From Pseudomonadota bacterium (GTDB lineage: Bacteria > Pseudomonadota > Gammaproteobacteria > Burkholderiales > Rhodocyclaceae), in NCBI GenBank assembly GCA_018240785.1, contig JAFEFC010000027.1, forward strand, positions 37,516 through 101,515: a DNA stretch of 64,000 bases, written 5' to 3'. This document shows, in pieces, positions 10,577 to 21,471 of this stretch; the stretch's first letter is position 1; each line of letters begins with the position of its first letter. The notes beneath the pieces are model-generated. The model worked only from the letters and a program-made list of their open reading frames with translations, did no database searches and had not been told where the DNA came from. Both the position numbers and the translations under genes were made by a program.

Positions 10577-11974
10577 TCAGACCAGGCCGGTGGCGTAATA
10601 GACCCCGATCACCACGAACACCGCCAGCGTCTTGATGCAGGTGACGGCGAAGATGTCCTTGTACGACTGACGATGAGTCAGGCCGGTGACGGCGAGCAGC
10701 GTGATCACCGCGCCGTTGTGCGGCAGGGTGTCCATGCCGCCGGAGGCCATCGACGCCACGCGGTGGAACACCTCGAGCGGAATGCCGGCAGCCTGCGCAT
10801 TGGCGATGAAGGTGTCGGCCATGGCCGCCAGCGCGATGCCCATGCCACCCGAGGCCGAGCCGGTGATGCCCGCCAGCGCGGTCACCGTGATCGCCTCGTT
10901 GATCAGCGGATTGGGGATGGCGCCGAGCGCGTTGGCGACGACGAGGAAGCCCGGCAGCGCGGCGATCACCGCGCCGAAGCCGTATTCCGATGCGGTATTC
11001 ATGGTGGCCAGCAGCGCGCCGGCGATGGCGCCCTTGCTGCCTTCGGCGAACTTGGCGATCACCGTGCGGCCGGCGAACACGAACACCGTGGCGATGCCCA
11101 GCAGCAGCGCCCCTTCGACTGCCCAGATGGCCGCGACCGCCTTGGTCTGCTGCACCACCGGCGCCGCCTTGCCGATGACCGCCGGCACGAAGGACACCTG
11201 TTCACCGTACAGCAGCGGAATGGCGCTGGTGAAGACCTTGTTCATCACGCCGACCATCACCAGCGGCAGGATGGCGATCAGCGGATGCGCCAGATTCTGA
11301 TGCTCGAAAGGCTCGGGCTCGTTGGCATGGCCCGTGCCGTAGCCCTCGCCGGCCGCGGCGGCGCGGCGGCGGGCCGTCTCCAGGTACAGCATGCCGAGCG
11401 CGAAGATGAACAGCGCGCCGATGATGCCGAGCCAGGGCGCGGCGTAGATGTCGGTCTTGAAGAAGGTGGTGGGGATGATGTTCTGGATCTGCGGCGTTCC
11501 GGGCAGCGAATCCATGGTGAAGGTGAAGGCACCGAGCGCGATGGTGCCCGGGATCAGGCGCTTGGGAATGCCGCCCTGGCGGAACATCTCGGCGGCGAAC
11601 GGATACACCGCGAACACCACCACGAACAGCGACACGCCGCCGTAGGTGAGCAGCGCGCAGACGATGACGATGGACAGCATCGCGCGCTCGCGGCCGATCA
11701 GCTTGATCACCGAGGCGACGATCGCCTTGGAGAAGCCCGACAGTTCGATCACCTTGCCGAACACCGCGCCGAGCAGGAAGACCGGGAAGAAGTTCTTCAC
11801 GAAGCCGACCATCTTGTCCATGAACAGGCCGGTGAACATCGGCGCCACCAGGTTCGGATCGACGAACAGCACGGCGCCGAGCGCGGCGACCGGAGCGAAG
11901 AGGATGACGCTGTAGCCCCGGTAGGCGACGAACATCAGGAATGCGAGTGAAGCCAGTACGACAAGGAAGTCCAC
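10577..11974 (-). CDS. GntP/CitM-type short organic-acid permease
   Basis: The 465-residue protein is almost entirely hydrophobic helices and shows the GntP-like segments SGGMGIALAAMADTF and ASGGMDTLPHNGAV. Members of this family transport gluconate, 3-hydroxybutyrate, citrate or similar acids across the inner membrane. Translation starts at a GTG (11974) behind a GAGGAG ribosome-binding site. It is first in the operon with the CoA-transferase and sits behind the predicted sigma-54 promoter at 12019-12034. Because a CoA-transferase follows, a monocarboxylate such as a hydroxy- or keto-butyrate is more likely than a sugar acid. Confidence 0.85.
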   Translation of the reverse strand: MDFLVVLASLAFLMFVAYRGYSVILFAPVAALGAVLFVDPNLVAPMFTGLFMDKMVGFVKNFFPVFLLGAVFGKVIELSGFSKAIVASVIKLIGRERAMLSIVIVCALLTYGGVSLFVVVFAVYPFAAEMFRQGGIPKRLIPGTIALGAFTFTMDSLPGTPQIQNIIPTTFFKTDIYAAPWLGIIGALFIFALGMLYLETARRRAAAAGEGYGTGHANEPEPFEHQNLAHPLIAILPLVMVGVMNKVFTSAIPLLYGEQVSFVPAVIGKAAPVVQQTKAVAAIWAVEGALLLGIATVFVFAGRTVIAKFAEGSKGAIAGALLATMNTASEYGFGAVIAALPGFLVVANALGAIPNPLINEAITVTALAGITGSASGGMGIALAAMADTFIANAQAAGIPLEVFHRVASMASGGMDTLPHNGAVITLLAVTGLTHRQSYKDIFAVTCIKTLAVFVVIGVYYATGLV

Positions 11975-12018
11975 TTTGTTGTCTCCTCGAGCGGTTATGA
12001 ACTGCAGCGTCTTTCTTC

Positions 12019-12034
12019 AGCACGTGCCGTGCCA
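12019..12034 (-). promoter_or_regulatory. Sigma-54 (-24/-12) promoter of the permease/CoA-transferase operon
   Basis: Read on the minus strand the sequence is TGGCACG-GCAC-GTGCT against the consensus TGGCACG-N4-TTGCW. The invariant GG and GC are present with correct spacing. The predicted start is near 12008, about 35 bases upstream of the GTG at 11974. Confidence 0.7.
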
Positions 12035-12099
12035 GGAAGATCAAGTCATTGAAAAATCTGTAACTTCAAGGATTCTGTCGACGCCTGACCGCATCGGGC

Positions 12100-12138
12100 T
12101 GTCCGCCACGCCGGACAAGGTGTCCGCGTCGGCGGACA
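12100..12138. promoter_or_regulatory. Twin palindromic upstream activator sites
   Basis: Two copies of TGTCCG-N6-CGGACA lie at 12100-12117 and 12121-12138, centres 21 bp apart (two helical turns). They are about 70-105 bp upstream of the -24/-12 promoter, the expected place for an enhancer-binding protein. The downstream-encoded sigma-54 activator is the obvious candidate ligand. Confidence 0.7.
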
Positions 12139-12177
12139 GCACCGTCCTCCGCCGGCTAGAGCACCGTCCTCCGCCGG

Positions 12178-12181
<4 letters not shown>
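12138..12181. repeat. 22-bp perfect tandem duplication across the regulator stop codon
   Basis: The same 22-base unit (beginning AGCACCGTCCTCC) occurs at 12138-12159 and 12160-12181 with no mismatch. Each copy carries the CTA that is read as TAG on the minus strand; the copy at 12178-12180 is the regulator stop codon. Confidence 0.85.
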
Positions 12182-13578
<1,397 letters not shown>

Positions 13579-13662
13579 CGGTTGTCTCCCCCATCGTTTC
13601 TCGTTGTGTGCAAGAGGATAGCCCCCGCGCTGACGGAACGCAGCACGCGTGCGGCCAGGTCC

Positions 13663-14133
13663 TCATCCCGCGCCCAGCGGCAACGCCGTCTTCGCGATCA
13701 CCCGTCGCAGCACGAAGCTCGAATGTACGCCGGTGACGCCGGAAATGCGGGTGATGCGGTTGAGCAGCAGCTCCTGGTAGGCGTCCATGTCGGCGACCAC
13801 CACCTTCAGCTGGTAGTCGGCCGCCTGGCCGGTGATCAGCAGGCATTCGAGCACTTCCGGTATGGCGGCGATTTCCGCCTCGAAATGCGTGAAGCGCTCC
13901 GGGGTGTGGGCATCCATCGAGATGTGGATTAGCGCCATCAGCGACAGGCCCAGCTTCTTGGCGTCGAGCAGCGCACGGTAGCCGGTGATGAGGCCGGACT
14001 CTTCCAGCGAGCGCAGCCGGCGCAGGCAGGACGAGGGCGACAGCGCGATGCGGTCGGCAAGGTCCTGGTTGCTGATGCGGCCATCGTTCTGCAGCACGTC
14101 GAGGATCTGGCGGTCGTAGCGGTCGAGTTGCAT
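13663..14133 (-). CDS. Lrp/AsnC-family transcriptional regulator
   Basis: The 156-residue protein has an N-terminal winged helix ([21 protein letters not shown] opening, with the recognition segment [14 protein letters not shown]). A C-terminal RAM/ACT ligand-binding domain follows. Both length and layout are standard for Lrp/AsnC proteins, which respond to amino acids. The ATG at 14133 is preferred because upstream residues come from the REP-like repeat. It diverges from leuA, so control of leucine synthesis is plausible but unproven. Confidence 0.92.
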   Translation of the reverse strand: MQLDRYDRQILDVLQNDGRISNQDLADRIALSPSSCLRRLRSLEESGLITGYRALLDAKKLGLSLMALIHISMDAHTPERFTHFEAEIAAIPEVLECLLITGQAADYQLKVVVADMDAYQELLLNRITRISGVTGVHSSFVLRRVIAKTALPLGAG

Positions 14134-14162
14134 GGCGGATGCTCCCGTGATGATCTGCGGTC

Positions 14163-14230
14163 GCCCTGTAGGAGCGGGCTTGACCGCGACGGATGGCCGC
14201 CGGTCGCGGTCAAGCCCGCTCCTACAGGGC
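14163..14230. repeat. REP-like perfect 28-bp inverted repeat
   Basis: Arms at 14163-14190 and 14203-14230 are exact reverse complements over 28 bp with a 12-base loop. Each contains the TAGGAGCGGGCTTG core seen in extragenic palindromes of several Gammaproteobacteria and Betaproteobacteria. It sits between the divergent lrp and leuA genes, upstream of both. Confidence 0.8.
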
Positions 14231-14379
14231 ATGGCACAACAAAAATGCACTGTTTATTTCTTAATTGCAATTTCCTTGCACAGATAAAGCCAAACACCCC
14301 TCAATTCGCAATCGCCTGCGCCATCGTCCCGCGTAAGATTTGGTCCATCGAATCACGCCATGCCCACGAGGACCGCGCC

Positions 14380-16116
14380 ATGATGTTGCCCAACCCCGCC
14401 GCCAAGTACCGCCCCTTCGCTCCGATCGCGCTCGCCGACCGCCAGTGGCCGAACAAGGTCATCGACCGCGCCCCGATCTGGATGAGCACCGACCTGCGCG
14501 ACGGCAACCAGGCGCTGTTCGAGCCGATGAACGTCGAGCGCAAGATGCGCATGTTCCGCACGGTGTGCGACATCGGCTTCAAGGAAATCGAAGTCGGCTT
14601 CCCCTCCGCGTCGCAGACCGACTTCGACTTCGTGCGCCAGCTCATCGAGGGCGGCCACATTCCGGCCGACGTCACCATCCAGGTGCTCACCCAGGCGCGC
14701 GAGGATCTCATCCGCCGCACGATGGAGTCGGTGCGCGGAGCGCCGCGGGCGATCATCCATGTGTACAACGCCACCTCACCGACTTTCCGCGAAGTGGTAT
14801 TCGGCATGGAGAAGCCACAGGTGGTGGCGCTTGCGGTGTCGGCGGTGCGTCTGATCAAGGAGATCGCCGCCGAGATGAAGGCCGGGGGTGGCAAGAACGG
14901 CGGCACCGAGATCCGTCTCGAATACAGCCCGGAGACCTTCTCCGCCACCGAGCTCGATTTCGCCAAGGAAGTCTGCGACGCCGTCACCGCCGAGTGGGGC
15001 GCGACGCCCGACAACAAGGTCATCATCAACCTCCCCGCCACGGTCGAGGTATCGACGCCCAACGTGTATGCCGACCAGGTCGAGTGGATGCACCGCAACC
15101 TCGCCCGCCGCGACAGCGTGGTGCTTTCGCTCCATCCGCACAACGACCGCGGCAGCGGCATCGCCGCCGCCGAGCTCGGCATGATGGCCGGCGCCGATCG
15201 CGTCGAAGGCTGCTTGTTCGGCAACGGCGAGCGCACCGGCAACGTCGACATCGTCACCCTCGCGCTCAACATGTACACCCAGGGCGTGTCGCCCGGGCTC
15301 GACTTCTCCGACATCAACGCCGTCGCGCGCACCGTCGAGTACTGCAACCAGTTGCCGATCCACCCACGCCACCCCTATGTGGGAGACCTCGTGTTCACCG
15401 CCTTCTCCGGCTCCCACCAGGACGCCATCAAGAAGGGATTCGCCGCCCAAAAGGCGCGCGAGGGTGAAACGGTTCAGTGGAACGTGCCCTATCTGCCGAT
15501 CGACCCCGCCGACGTCGGCCGCAGCTACGACTCGGTGATCCGGGTGAACAGCCAGTCGGGCAAGGGCGGCATCGCCTACCTGCTCGAGACGGAATACGGC
15601 ATCGTGATGCCGCGCCGCCTGCAGGTGGAGTTCTCGCGCGAGGTGCAACAGGTGACCGACGCCACCGGCGGCGAGATGAGCGCGACCGACATCTGGGCGC
15701 TGTTCAGCCGCACCTATCTCGACTCGGCCGTGCCGGTGCGCTACGTCGAGCACCATTTGTTCGAGCACGATCAGTCCCAGGGCGTGCGCCTCGTGGTGGA
15801 GATCGGCGGCATGCGCCACCTGCTCGTCGGCGAGGGCAACGGCCCGATCGACGCCACCGTGCATGCCTTGCGCAGCGCCGGCATCCATGTGCAGGTGCGC
15901 AGCTACGAGGAGCGCTCGATCACGCCGAGCGAGGACGGCGGCAACGCCAAGGCCTGCGCCTTCGTCGAGCTCACGCCGGAGAGCGGCAGCCGCGGCGACG
16001 GCTACGGCGTGGGCATCGACGGCAACATCATCACCGCATCGATCCGCGCCATCGTCAGCGGGGTGAACCGCCTCGAAGCAGGCAGCAGCGAGGCACCGCA
16101 GACGCTCGCAGCCTGA
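14380..16116 (+). CDS. leuA: 2-isopropylmalate synthase
   Basis: The 578-residue enzyme condenses acetyl-CoA with 2-ketoisovalerate, the first committed step of leucine synthesis. The N-terminal HMGL-like TIM barrel is marked by [14 protein letters not shown] and LHPHNDRG (metal/base residues). The C-terminal leucine-binding regulatory domain includes [13 protein letters not shown] and [13 protein letters not shown]. The length matches the long proteobacterial/actinobacterial LeuA type. ATG 14380 follows a GAGGA site; upstream in-frame codons lie in the repeat region and are not used. No leucine leader peptide was found. Confidence 0.95.
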   Translation: MMLPNPAAKYRPFAPIALADRQWPNKVIDRAPIWMSTDLRDGNQALFEPMNVERKMRMFRTVCDIGFKEIEVGFPSASQTDFDFVRQLIEGGHIPADVTIQVLTQAREDLIRRTMESVRGAPRAIIHVYNATSPTFREVVFGMEKPQVVALAVSAVRLIKEIAAEMKAGGGKNGGTEIRLEYSPETFSATELDFAKEVCDAVTAEWGATPDNKVIINLPATVEVSTPNVYADQVEWMHRNLARRDSVVLSLHPHNDRGSGIAAAELGMMAGADRVEGCLFGNGERTGNVDIVTLALNMYTQGVSPGLDFSDINAVARTVEYCNQLPIHPRHPYVGDLVFTAFSGSHQDAIKKGFAAQKAREGETVQWNVPYLPIDPADVGRSYDSVIRVNSQSGKGGIAYLLETEYGIVMPRRLQVEFSREVQQVTDATGGEMSATDIWALFSRTYLDSAVPVRYVEHHLFEHDQSQGVRLVVEIGGMRHLLVGEGNGPIDATVHALRSAGIHVQVRSYEERSITPSEDGGNAKACAFVELTPESGSRGDGYGVGIDGNIITASIRAIVSGVNRLEAGSSEAPQTLAA

Positions 16117-16133
16117 GCGTGCGCTGCGGCCGC

Positions 16134-16170
16134 CGTCGCCGGGGCAGGCGCTTCTGCGCCCCCGGCGACG
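16134..16170 (+). terminator. Hairpin terminator after leuA
   Basis: CGTCGCCGGGG (16134-16144) pairs perfectly with CCCCGGCGACG (16160-16170) 18 bases after the leuA stop. There is no clear T-run. Confidence 0.6.
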
Positions 16171-16215
16171 TGCTACGCTGAACATGGCACGTCATCGATG
16201 GCAGGAGGCAGCGCG

Positions 16216-16464
16216 ATGGACAAGACCTGGATTCCTGCAACCTATGGACTCAAGGAACAGCCCGGCATCTACGACACCGGCACCGGCGCCATCCAGATCA
16301 TCGAGGCCAACCCGGGCTTTCCCGGCATCCAGCGCGTAACCATCCACAGCTACTGCGGCAGGAGCGGGGACGACCGTCGTTTCTACCGCCTCACCAGCGA
16401 CCCGCAGCGCATCTTCGCCACGCTGGAAGAAGCCGTCGCGGCGCGCCCGGTGCGGCTGACCTGA
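16216..16464 (+). CDS. Small conserved-looking protein of unknown function
   Basis: An 82-residue acidic/neutral protein without signal peptide or membrane segment. The ATG at 16216 is chosen over the in-frame ATG at 16198 because a GGAGG site (16204-16208) sits at the right distance before it. Coding-like features are the balanced composition and a single cysteine in the segment IHSYCGRSGDDRRF. I do not recognise the family. It is flanked by leuA and a rhodanese gene on the same strand but separated by a terminator from leuA. Confidence 0.6.
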   Translation: MDKTWIPATYGLKEQPGIYDTGTGAIQIIEANPGFPGIQRVTIHSYCGRSGDDRRFYRLTSDPQRIFATLEEAVAARPVRLT

Positions 16465-16610
16465 GCGCGCAGGCAGGGCACCCGGCGCCGTCGGGCGGGT
16501 TCTCGCCGTGCTCGCCTGTGTCGCGAGATGCATTAGAATACGCTTATGTTTAGGGCGCAACGCCTCAGCCGCTCACGCCTCAGCCGCCCACTTTTCCGCC
16601 GGAGAAATCG

Positions 16611-16997
16611 ATGTTCAAGCCTGCTCACGAACTGGTCCTGGAAGCGAAGAAATCCGTCCGCGAATGCAGCCCGGACCAGCTCCACGCGCTGCTCACCGTG
16701 CCCGACACCCTGCTCATCGACGTGCGCGAAGCGGATGAATATCGCCAGGGCCACATCGCCGGCGCGGTGAACATTCCGCGCGGCGTGCTCGAATTCCGCC
16801 TTTCCAGCGAACCCACGCTGCAGGACGTGGCCCGCCCGATCATCGTGTACTGCAAGACCAGCGGCCGTGCGGCACTCTCGGTGGCCGCCATGCACAGCAT
16901 GGGGTTCAGCAACGTGACTTCCGTCGCCGGCGGCTTCGACGCCTGGGTGGCGGCCAATCACCCGGTGGCGAAGCCACGCGACATCGCCTTCGAGTAA
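16611..16997 (+). CDS. Rhodanese-domain protein
   Basis: The 128-residue protein is a single rhodanese domain. The LLIDVREADEYRQGHIAGAVNIP segment carries the family's Asp-Val-Arg motif, and the active-site loop begins at the cysteine of YCKTSGRA. The C-terminal VAGGFDAWVAA box is also present. Such proteins carry persulfide sulfur from donors such as thiosulfate to acceptors. No signal peptide is seen, so it acts in the cytoplasm. It lies 37 bases upstream of dbpA; the pairing has no obvious functional meaning. Confidence 0.9.
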   Translation: MFKPAHELVLEAKKSVRECSPDQLHALLTVPDTLLIDVREADEYRQGHIAGAVNIPRGVLEFRLSSEPTLQDVARPIIVYCKTSGRAALSVAAMHSMGFSNVTSVAGGFDAWVAANHPVAKPRDIAFE

Positions 16998-17034
16998 ACG
17001 AACGCGGCCGGGGCCTGTGGCCCGATAATGGCGC

Positions 17035-18477
17035 ATGACCGCCACCACACTGCCACTTTCCCCGCCCGACGCGCAGCTCAATTCCGCTGACGCGCGCCCC
17101 TTCGACGACCTGCCGCTGACCGCCGCGATGCTGGCGGCGGTGAAGCAGCTCGGCTACCTGACGATGACGCCGATCCAGGCCGCGAGCCTGCCGTTGCCCC
17201 TGGCCGGGCGCGACCTGATCGCGCGCGCGAAGACCGGCAGCGGCAAGACGGTGGCGTTCGCGCTGCCGCTGCTGGCGCGGCTGGATACGCGCAACTTCGC
17301 GGTGCAGGCCATGGTGCTGTGCCCGACGCGCGAGCTGGCCGACCAGGTGACGCAGGAGATCCGCCGCCTGGCGCGCTTCGCCGACAACATCAAGGTGCTG
17401 TCGCTGTGCGGCGGCACGCCGATCCGCCCGCAGGTGGCGAGCCTGGAGCATGGCGCGCATGTCGTCGTCGGCACGCCGGGGCGCATCATGGACCACCTGC
17501 AGCGCCGCAGCCTGACGCTGGCGGCGCTGTCCACGCTGGTGCTGGACGAAGCCGACCGCATGCTCGACATGGGCTTTCACGACGACATCGTGTTCGTCGC
17601 CGAGCACTGCCCGGCGCAGCGTCAGACGCTGCTGTTCTCCGCCACCTATCCGGAGGGCATCGCCGAACTGGCGCAGCGCTTCCAGCGCGACCCCGAAGAG
17701 GTGACGCTCGCCGAGCAGCACGCCGACAGCAAGATCCGCCAGCGCTTCTACGAGATCGAGCACGCGCAACGGCTGCAGGCGGTGGCCGCGCTGCTGCGGC
17801 ACTACCGGCCGGAGCGCACGCTGGCGTTCTGCAACACCCGGCAGCAGTGCCGCGACCTCGTCGAGCTGCTGCGCGCGCAGGGCATCCACGCGCTGACGCT
17901 GCACGGCGACATGGAACAGCGCGAGCGCGACCAGGTGCTGATCCGCTTCGCCAACCGCAGTTGCTCGGTGCTGGTCGCGACCGACGTCGCCGCGCGCGGC
18001 CTGGACATCGCCCAGCTCGAGGCGGTGATCAACGTCGACATGACCCCCGACCCGGAAGTGCACATCCACCGCATCGGCCGCACCGGTCGCGCCGACGAGG
18101 CGGGCTGGGCGCTGTCGCTATGCAGCACCGTCGACCGCCGCCGCGTGGCCGCGATCGCGCAGCAGAGCGGCATCGAGCCGGAGTGGCACGATCTCGCCGA
18201 ACTGCCGGCCGGCGACGACGCGCCGCTGGTGCCGCCGATGGTGACGCTGCAGATCCTCGGCGGACGCAAGGACAAGATCCGCCCCGGCGACGTGATGGGC
18301 GCCCTGGGCGGCGAGGCCGGACTCACCCGCGAGCAGGTCGGCAAGATCAGCGTGACCGACCAGTCCACCTACGTCGCAGTGGCACGCGACGTCGCCCCCC
18401 GGGCGGTGCGCCGGCTGGCCGCCGGCAAGCTGAAGGGGCGCGCGGTGAAGGTGCGGGTGCTGGACGACGCGGACTGA
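17035..18477 (+). CDS. dbpA: ATP-dependent RNA helicase DbpA
   Basis: The 480-residue DEAD-box helicase has the Q-motif (PIQAASLPL), Walker A AKTGSGKT, PTRELA, DEAD (LDEADRML), SAT, and the HRIGRTGR motif VI. The final ~75 residues (TLQILGGRKDKIRPGDVMGAL onward) form the DbpA-type RRM. In the family this domain targets hairpin 92 of 23S rRNA during 50S assembly. Length and domain order match E. coli DbpA. Confidence 0.95.
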   Translation: MTATTLPLSPPDAQLNSADARPFDDLPLTAAMLAAVKQLGYLTMTPIQAASLPLPLAGRDLIARAKTGSGKTVAFALPLLARLDTRNFAVQAMVLCPTRELADQVTQEIRRLARFADNIKVLSLCGGTPIRPQVASLEHGAHVVVGTPGRIMDHLQRRSLTLAALSTLVLDEADRMLDMGFHDDIVFVAEHCPAQRQTLLFSATYPEGIAELAQRFQRDPEEVTLAEQHADSKIRQRFYEIEHAQRLQAVAALLRHYRPERTLAFCNTRQQCRDLVELLRAQGIHALTLHGDMEQRERDQVLIRFANRSCSVLVATDVAARGLDIAQLEAVINVDMTPDPEVHIHRIGRTGRADEAGWALSLCSTVDRRRVAAIAQQSGIEPEWHDLAELPAGDDAPLVPPMVTLQILGGRKDKIRPGDVMGALGGEAGLTREQVGKISVTDQSTYVAVARDVAPRAVRRLAAGKLKGRAVKVRVLDDAD

Positions 18478-18497
18478 GGCCTGCGCCGGCGCGCCCG

Positions 18498-20288
18498 CTA
18501 CAGATCGAGCTGCAGCGCCGCCAGCCGCGCGTACAGGCCACCCTGGCGGCGCAGGTCGGCGGGCGTGCCGGTTTCGACGATGCGCCCGCCATCGAGTACG
18601 ACGATGCGATCCACCCGCTGCACGGTGGCCAGGCGGTGGGCGATCACGATCGTGGTGCGGCCCTGCATCGCGGCATCGAGGCCCTGCTGCACCAGGATCT
18701 CCGATTCGGCGTCGAGCGCGCTGGTGGCTTCGTCGAGCAGCATCAGCCGCGCATCCTTCAGGATCGCGCGCGCGATCGCGATGCGCTGGCGCTGGCCGCC
18801 CGACAGCCGCGTGCCGCGCTCGCCGAGGAAGGTGTCGTATCCCTCCGGCAGGCGCGCGATGAATTCGTCCGCCGCCGCCGCGCGCGCCGCCTGGCGCACC
18901 TGGTCGTCGCTGGCGTCGCTGCGGCCGTAGCGGATGTTCTCCAGCGCGCTGGCGGAGAAGATCACCGGCTCCTGCGGCACGATGGCGATGTCGCGGCGCA
19001 GGTCGTGCAGCGACCGCTCGCGGATGTCCTGGCCGTCGATGCGGATGGCGCCGGCCGACACCTCGTAGTAGCGCAGCAGCAACTGGAACAGGCTGGTCTT
19101 GCCCGCGCCCGACGGTCCCACCAGCGCCACGCGTTCGCCTGGCGCGATGTCGAGGCAGATGTCGTCCAGCGCAAGCACCGTTGGCCGCGCCGGGTAGCAG
19201 AAGCCGACATGATCGAAGCGGATCGACAGCTTTTCCGCCCGCGGCGGGGTCTTCGGCATGGCTGGCTCGCGGATCGCCGATTCGGCGTGCAGCAGCTCCA
19301 GCAGCCGCTCGGTGGCGCCGCTGGCGCGCATCACGTCGCCCCACACCTCGGCCAGCGTGCCCACGCCGCCCGCCACCAGCGCCGCATACAGCACGAAGGC
19401 GCCGAGCTCGCCGACGCTCAACGCCCCCGCCTGAACCTGCCGCGCGCCGATCCACAGCACGAAGACAATCGTGCCCATCACCGCCGAGATGACCAGCGCC
19501 GTCATCGCCGCGCGCACCCGGGTGCGGCGCACCGCGGTGACGAAGCTCGTCTCGCTGCGGTCGGCGAAGCGCCTTGCCTCGCTCGCCTCCTGGGTGTACG
19601 CCTGCACGGTGGGCATGGCGTTGAGAATCTCGCCCGCCAGCGCCGACGCGTCGGCGATGCGATCCTGCGATTCGCGCGACAGCGCGCGCACGCGGCGGCC
19701 GATGAGCGCGATCGGCACCGTCAGCAGTGCCATCAGGCCGAGGATCAGGGTGAACAGATGCAGGCTGGTCACCGCCAGCATCGCCATGCCGCCGCCGAAC
19801 TGGAACAGGCTGCGCAGCCCCATCGACACCGAACTGCCCACCACCGTCTGGATCAGCGTGGTGTCGCCGGTCAGGCGCGACAGCACTTCGCCCGTCTGCA
19901 GCGTCTCGAAGAACTGCGGCGACTGCCCCAGCACGCGCGCATACACCGCGCTGCGCAGGTCCGCCGTCACCCGCTCGCCCACCCACGACACCGTGTAATA
20001 GCGCGCCGCCACCGCCGCCGCCCAGAACACCGCGAGGCCGGACAGCGCGAGAAAATGCCCGTCCAGCGTGGTCGTGCCCAACAGCCCGCCGCCGGGCGCC
20101 ACGCCCTTGCCGAAGCCGGAATCGATCAGATCGCGAAACGCCAGCGGCACCAGCAGGATGGTGGCCGAACCCAGGCACAGCAGCACGAAGGCCAGCGCGA
20201 TGCGGCCGCGGTAGGGCCGCAGGAAGGGCGCCAGGCCGCGCAGCGCGGACAGGCGTCGGGGGTTCGCGGAGAGGCTTTCGCGGGGCAT
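18498..20288 (-). CDS. ABC exporter, fused membrane and ATPase domains (MsbA/LmrA-like)
   Basis: The 596-residue half-transporter has six predicted helices in the first ~320 residues. The nucleotide-binding domain is intact: Walker A GPSGAGKTS, signature LSGGQRQRIAIARA, Walker B LMLLDEATSALD and the H-loop histidine in IAHRL. It should work as a homodimer in the inner membrane. The family exports lipids, peptides or drugs; the substrate is not indicated. It converges with dbpA, leaving 20 bases between the stops. Confidence 0.92.
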   Translation of the reverse strand: MPRESLSANPRRLSALRGLAPFLRPYRGRIALAFVLLCLGSATILLVPLAFRDLIDSGFGKGVAPGGGLLGTTTLDGHFLALSGLAVFWAAAVAARYYTVSWVGERVTADLRSAVYARVLGQSPQFFETLQTGEVLSRLTGDTTLIQTVVGSSVSMGLRSLFQFGGGMAMLAVTSLHLFTLILGLMALLTVPIALIGRRVRALSRESQDRIADASALAGEILNAMPTVQAYTQEASEARRFADRSETSFVTAVRRTRVRAAMTALVISAVMGTIVFVLWIGARQVQAGALSVGELGAFVLYAALVAGGVGTLAEVWGDVMRASGATERLLELLHAESAIREPAMPKTPPRAEKLSIRFDHVGFCYPARPTVLALDDICLDIAPGERVALVGPSGAGKTSLFQLLLRYYEVSAGAIRIDGQDIRERSLHDLRRDIAIVPQEPVIFSASALENIRYGRSDASDDQVRQAARAAAADEFIARLPEGYDTFLGERGTRLSGGQRQRIAIARAILKDARLMLLDEATSALDAESEILVQQGLDAAMQGRTTIVIAHRLATVQRVDRIVVLDGGRIVETGTPADLRRQGGLYARLAALQLDL

Positions 20289-20334
20289 GAGGCATTATGG
20301 CGGCCATCGGGCCCGCGCGAGACGGCGCGACGGC

Positions 20335-20740
20335 TCAATCCGAGGTCAGCAGGATGCCGTGGCCGTCGATCGCCCAGCCGCGCACGATCTCCGAGTTGTT
20401 CGATGACAGCCGACCGGTGCCCTTCACCTTTTCGCTGCCGTTCGGACCATCCACCCTCACAAGCCGAAGGCCTCGAAGCGGTCGCGCAAGCACCAGGCAG
20501 TCGTGCCGGCTCAGGTCCGCAGGAGCGGCCGGAACGCCACGGCGCGCGCGATAGGCCGGCGCCGCGCACAGGATGCGGCTGCTTTCGGCGATGCGATGGG
20601 CGGCCAGATGCGGTTCCTCGACGGGGAAAGCCGTCCACCACCGGCGCGGCCAGATGGGTGGCTACGTCGGCATCGAACCCGAGGCGGAAGTACGCTTGTC
20701 GCGCGCACCACCGCAGCTTCGGCCGCAAAGCGGGCGGTTC
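20335..20740 (-). pseudogene. Decayed LysR-type regulator fragment (substrate-binding domain only)
   Basis: Read on the minus strand in more than one frame, the region gives recognisable LysR effector-domain pieces. These are RLGFDADVATHLAAPVVDG, then RIAESSRILCAAPAYRARRG, then GRLSSNNSEIVRGWAIDGHG and ILLTSD followed by a stop at 20335. These match the order in LysR proteins, but frameshifts separate them and no N-terminal helix-turn-helix is found upstream. It is best read as the 3' relic of a lost regulator beside the start of the accessory region. Confidence 0.7.
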
Positions 20741-20746
20741 GAACCT

Positions 20747-21352
20747 TTACTGACCCGCATCCTTGAATCCACACTGGCCGAACGGAAAGCCGTCCTTCGG
20801 AAAGCACCTGATGTCAGGGTGATGAACGCAATCATCATCCTTGCGGCACATGCTTCCCCCGAATGGGCTGCAGGTAGCATGGACGCGTCGAATCTCCCTT
20901 GCTCCTGACGGCAGAGTGATCTCGATGTCCATCGTCCCCCCGTAGAAGTCGTGGTGTTGATGTTTTGCTAGATGAGAGATTTCCGTCGTCAGACTATGTG
21001 CCAGCACTTGGTACCCAGCATTGGGCTCCAAGTCCATATCGAATGCGCATACATCGGTGACGCCTCCACCTCCGCCGAAATATTTCTCGAAGGCAATTTC
21101 GATCCAATGTGACCCAGGAAGAATCTTGCTCGTGTTGCCGAACATCACGGATACGCCTGGCCGCACGCCATCGATTGCCTGAAACCTGCAACTCTCCATA
21201 TAAACAAAGTAATACCTCGAATAGCAATGGAACGTGGCGACCTCCTCATCTGGCAACTCGCTCCCTGTGTATGTCACGAAGGTGCCACATGCGGAAAGGC
21301 AACAGAAAATGCACAAGGCCATGGGCTTCTTGAGGATGCGGGTAATGTCCAT
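20747..21352 (-). CDS. Putative lipoprotein with cysteine-rich C-terminus
   Basis: The 201-residue product begins with a lysine-containing hydrophobic signal ending in a lipobox (CLSAC, cleavage before Cys), so it should be lipid-anchored in the periplasm or outer membrane. The C-terminal ~40 residues are cysteine-rich (CSPFGGSMCRKDDDC, then two further cysteines), suggesting a small disulfide-bonded module. I recognise no family. ATG 21352 is preferred; an in-frame ATG at 21373 would place extra charged residues before the signal. Its lower GC content compared with the neighbours, and its place beside a LysR relic and a transposase, suggest horizontal acquisition. Confidence 0.7.
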   Translation of the reverse strand: MDITRILKKPMALCIFCCLSACGTFVTYTGSELPDEEVATFHCYSRYYFVYMESCRFQAIDGVRPGVSVMFGNTSKILPGSHWIEIAFEKYFGGGGGVTDVCAFDMDLEPNAGYQVLAHSLTTEISHLAKHQHHDFYGGTMDIEITLPSGAREIRRVHATCSPFGGSMCRKDDDCVHHPDIRCFPKDGFPFGQCGFKDAGQ

Positions 21353-21471
21353 GCGATGAATGGCCCCTCTCATCCGATGCGAGCGACAATTTGCGCTCTT
21401 GCAACGACGACAGCGCTTGGAGACTGCCTGGAGGCGGTTCCTGCCGCCAATCGTGAATAGCGCGATTTCGC

